In this document: positions 33,301 to 45,000 of the stretch, one piece after another | Position numbering within the stretch: position 1 is the first letter of the stretch | How the letters are laid out: each line of letters opens with the position of its first letter | NCBI GenBank assembly: GCA_034096865.1 | Contig: JAWQFJ010028731.1 | Location: 1-45,000 of the forward strand | DNA: 45,000 bases | DNA from: Theodoxus fluviatilis | Lineage: Eukaryota; Mollusca; Gastropoda; Cycloneritida; Neritidae | Reading direction: 5' to 3' | Position numbers and translations under genes: made by a program | The notes under the pieces: generated by a model | What the model saw: the letters and a program-made list of their open reading frames with translations, nothing else | Databases searched by the model: none | What the model was told of the DNA's origin: nothing

Positions 33301-34216
33301 GGGGAGGTAAGGAGGGAGGCACAATATCGGGTGTAGAGTTACAGTTGTATCAAATATTTGTCGGCATTGACTAGACGCGCGTTTTTCTTTCGAACAGAAG
33401 CGCTGAACGCACTGTTTTACTTGGAGTCTAACGGGGAAAAAGGACAGAGGACATTGTATGTTTTCTTTGGCTTTCAACAGGCCAGTGTAAGAGAACGTGA
33501 TCTTGGAACACTTTTTCGATAGAACCACATCGATGAAGACACTGCCTTTCAAAACAACATCTACGAAAGGATCTTATTACAGCACGGGCCTCAGTTATGT
33601 GCTGCATGCTTTATGTTGAATCGGATGCTCCCAGTTCCGACTTCGAATGATATTTGTTTTGTCTTGTACGTATTCTAAAGACACAGAGTGTTTTTTCCCC
33701 AGTGCCAAGGCTGTCCTATACTTAAGTTCACACGCGAATCCTTTAGGAATGCTTTGATTTTTGTAAAGAGCAAAAAGTTTGCTTTCTCATATGAAGTAAT
33801 ACCAGAACTCTTTTCAGTTCGTCTCGTCCTCTTTCATTAACCCCGTGTTTCGCGCATGGGCGTAACGTATTTCGATATCATTCATAGCTCAAACGAACTG
33901 ACTGCTCTTCCCCTGGGGCCGTATATTTCTGTTTGTGGAATATTTTGTTGACCTTTCTTTCAGGTGATTGAGCGTTATACCAATGCTCCTACACTATTCA
34001 ATATATTTTTCATGACAAAATGCAATGCAACATGCAATGTAATTTTATGTGATGTTACTGTAAAGTGAAGTCGTCTGCTTAAGAATTCGGCTTCAGACAG
34101 CTTCAGGAACGACGAAAATGACGTCACCGACAGGGATGACATTGATTAATAACTCCAATCAATGACAATATCTAATAGTGTCTTTGCTCCAATGTAAAAT
34201 GGTAAAGGGAGATAAC

Positions 34217-34252
34217 TGTGTGTGTGCCACAGGAACGCCATCCGAAGTTGCA
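34217..34252 (+). promoter_or_regulatory. Possible 5' leader splice acceptor of the opine dehydrogenase gene
   Basis: GTGTGTGTGCCACAG ends at 34232, 20 bp before the chosen ATG, and could be the acceptor of a leader exon. If it is unspliced, an in-frame ATG at 34199 would add 18 residues (beginning MVKGDNCVCATG) that the family lacks. No TATA box is obvious. AAGGGAGATAA at 34205-34215 is also present in the palindrome ends. Confidence 0.3.
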
Positions 34253-44218
<9,966 letters not shown>

Positions 44219-45000
44219 GCCTCTTTTGAAGGGAAGATGGAGTACGAGAGAGAGAGAGAGGAGGAGGAATTTAGGTTGATTAATGCGTTGCAGGCACTTA
44301 CGCCACGGTTGAACAAGGCAGCCAGGTACCAAGGTGACGGCGCATTTATGTGGGATACGGACGTGTTGAATTACACTTGTACAAAAATACGAATGCTTCA
44401 ACAGATCATTATACATGGAGGCAAATAGGGACAGATTTTCCCATGGTTGCACGCAGTACAGTCTTAACACACGCAATCTTGCACACAAAAGCACGCAATG
44501 ATGACATTTGTATCTTTAGCTAAATTGTGACTGGTAAAACTAGTGAGGTTGCAAAAATGCAAGCAAACAGATCCTGTTGGATCAAATTTCGACAATTCCA
44601 GTAGTAAAACATTTAGAAGACTTCTTTCAAGTACAGTCATTAGCTGATTTTGCAATGGATTATTACGCATGTCTTTCCACGTGATTTGTTTTACTTGGAG
44701 TGCAACTGAAGATTCTCATTCACAAACTTGAAATTATATTTAATTCAAAAATTGCAGTCACCACAGGCATAGCAATATGAAGATTCTATCCAGAGGACTT
44801 TGCCCGTAAGAAAATAACATGAGATGTTCATTTTCTGCAAAGAATTGTTGCTTGGTTTTGCCAGCTCATGATATTAAACTTTTTACGATCTTATAAAAAT
44901 AACAATAGGATATCAAACTGTTCTAAGCATAAAATGCAAAGCTTCAACGTTTTGATGGCATAAAGACAAGCCTAATTATGGTTGGGTCTCTTTGAATGTT
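44219..45000 (+). other. 3' UTR and downstream of opine dehydrogenase
   Basis: A GA/GGA-rich stretch follows the stop. No AATAAA is seen up to 45000. ATTAAA near 44873 is the nearest variant poly(A) signal. The remainder is AT-rich and shows no other gene. Confidence 0.35.

Noticed and set aside
34178..34252. N-terminal extension of opine dehydrogenase from ATG 34178 or 34199
   Set aside because: The family starts a few residues before the Rossmann motif, and a splice acceptor at 34232 lies between, so ATG 34253 is preferred.

Overview
This is a window of animal nuclear DNA, most likely from a marine mollusc (gastropod-like). Three things point there: a complete intron-containing opine dehydrogenase gene (a family typical of marine molluscs, annelids and other invertebrates), several non-LTR retrotransposons, and an extreme load of CT, GT, CA, AAT, GAA and ATC microsatellites. 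The species assignment is inference. There is no bacterial operon, rRNA, tRNA or CRISPR array.

Left half (1-18.5 kb) is repeat territory. LINE-A (1-4.63 kb) is nearly intact: the tail of an upstream coiled-coil ORF overlaps an SGNH-esterase ORF by ATGA, followed by an endonuclease-RT ORF with two apparent -1 frameshifts. LINE-B (5.35-7.6 kb) is a decayed endonuclease-RT element, split by a SINE with a 12-bp target duplication and flanked by two direct copies of an unnamed composite repeat. LINE-C (about 10.2-18.5 kb) carries an ORF1 with an L1-like RNA-binding region, a long in-frame acidic VNTR, and a broken endonuclease-RT-zinc-finger ORF2. A foldback DNA transposon with a perfect 9-bp TSD sits in its ORF1. 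A Tc1-like element with perfect 34-bp TIRs and TA duplications sits in its ORF2, and that Tc1 element contains a second, shorter copy of the same foldback family.

Middle (18.5-34 kb) has no gene I can support. It holds a 31-bp minisatellite, a second SINE copy running into a 21-bp minisatellite of about 60 units, poly-C blocks with a conserved 20-nt core, a 288-bp tandem duplication, an 877-bp near-perfect palindrome at 28719-29595, a 3 x 51-bp repeat, and many microsatellites.

Right part (34.25-44.22 kb) is the opine dehydrogenase gene on the + strand. Six coding exons join in frame to 399 residues with the Rossmann motif and the conserved His/Arg/Asp residues. Intron 1 contains about 3.9 kb of an 18/22-bp minisatellite ending 12 bp before the 3' splice site. 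Intron 4 contains an AAT microsatellite and nine copies of a 47-bp repeat. The enzyme would re-oxidise NADH at the end of anaerobic glycolysis by condensing pyruvate with an amino acid. Its amino-acid substrate cannot be read from the sequence.
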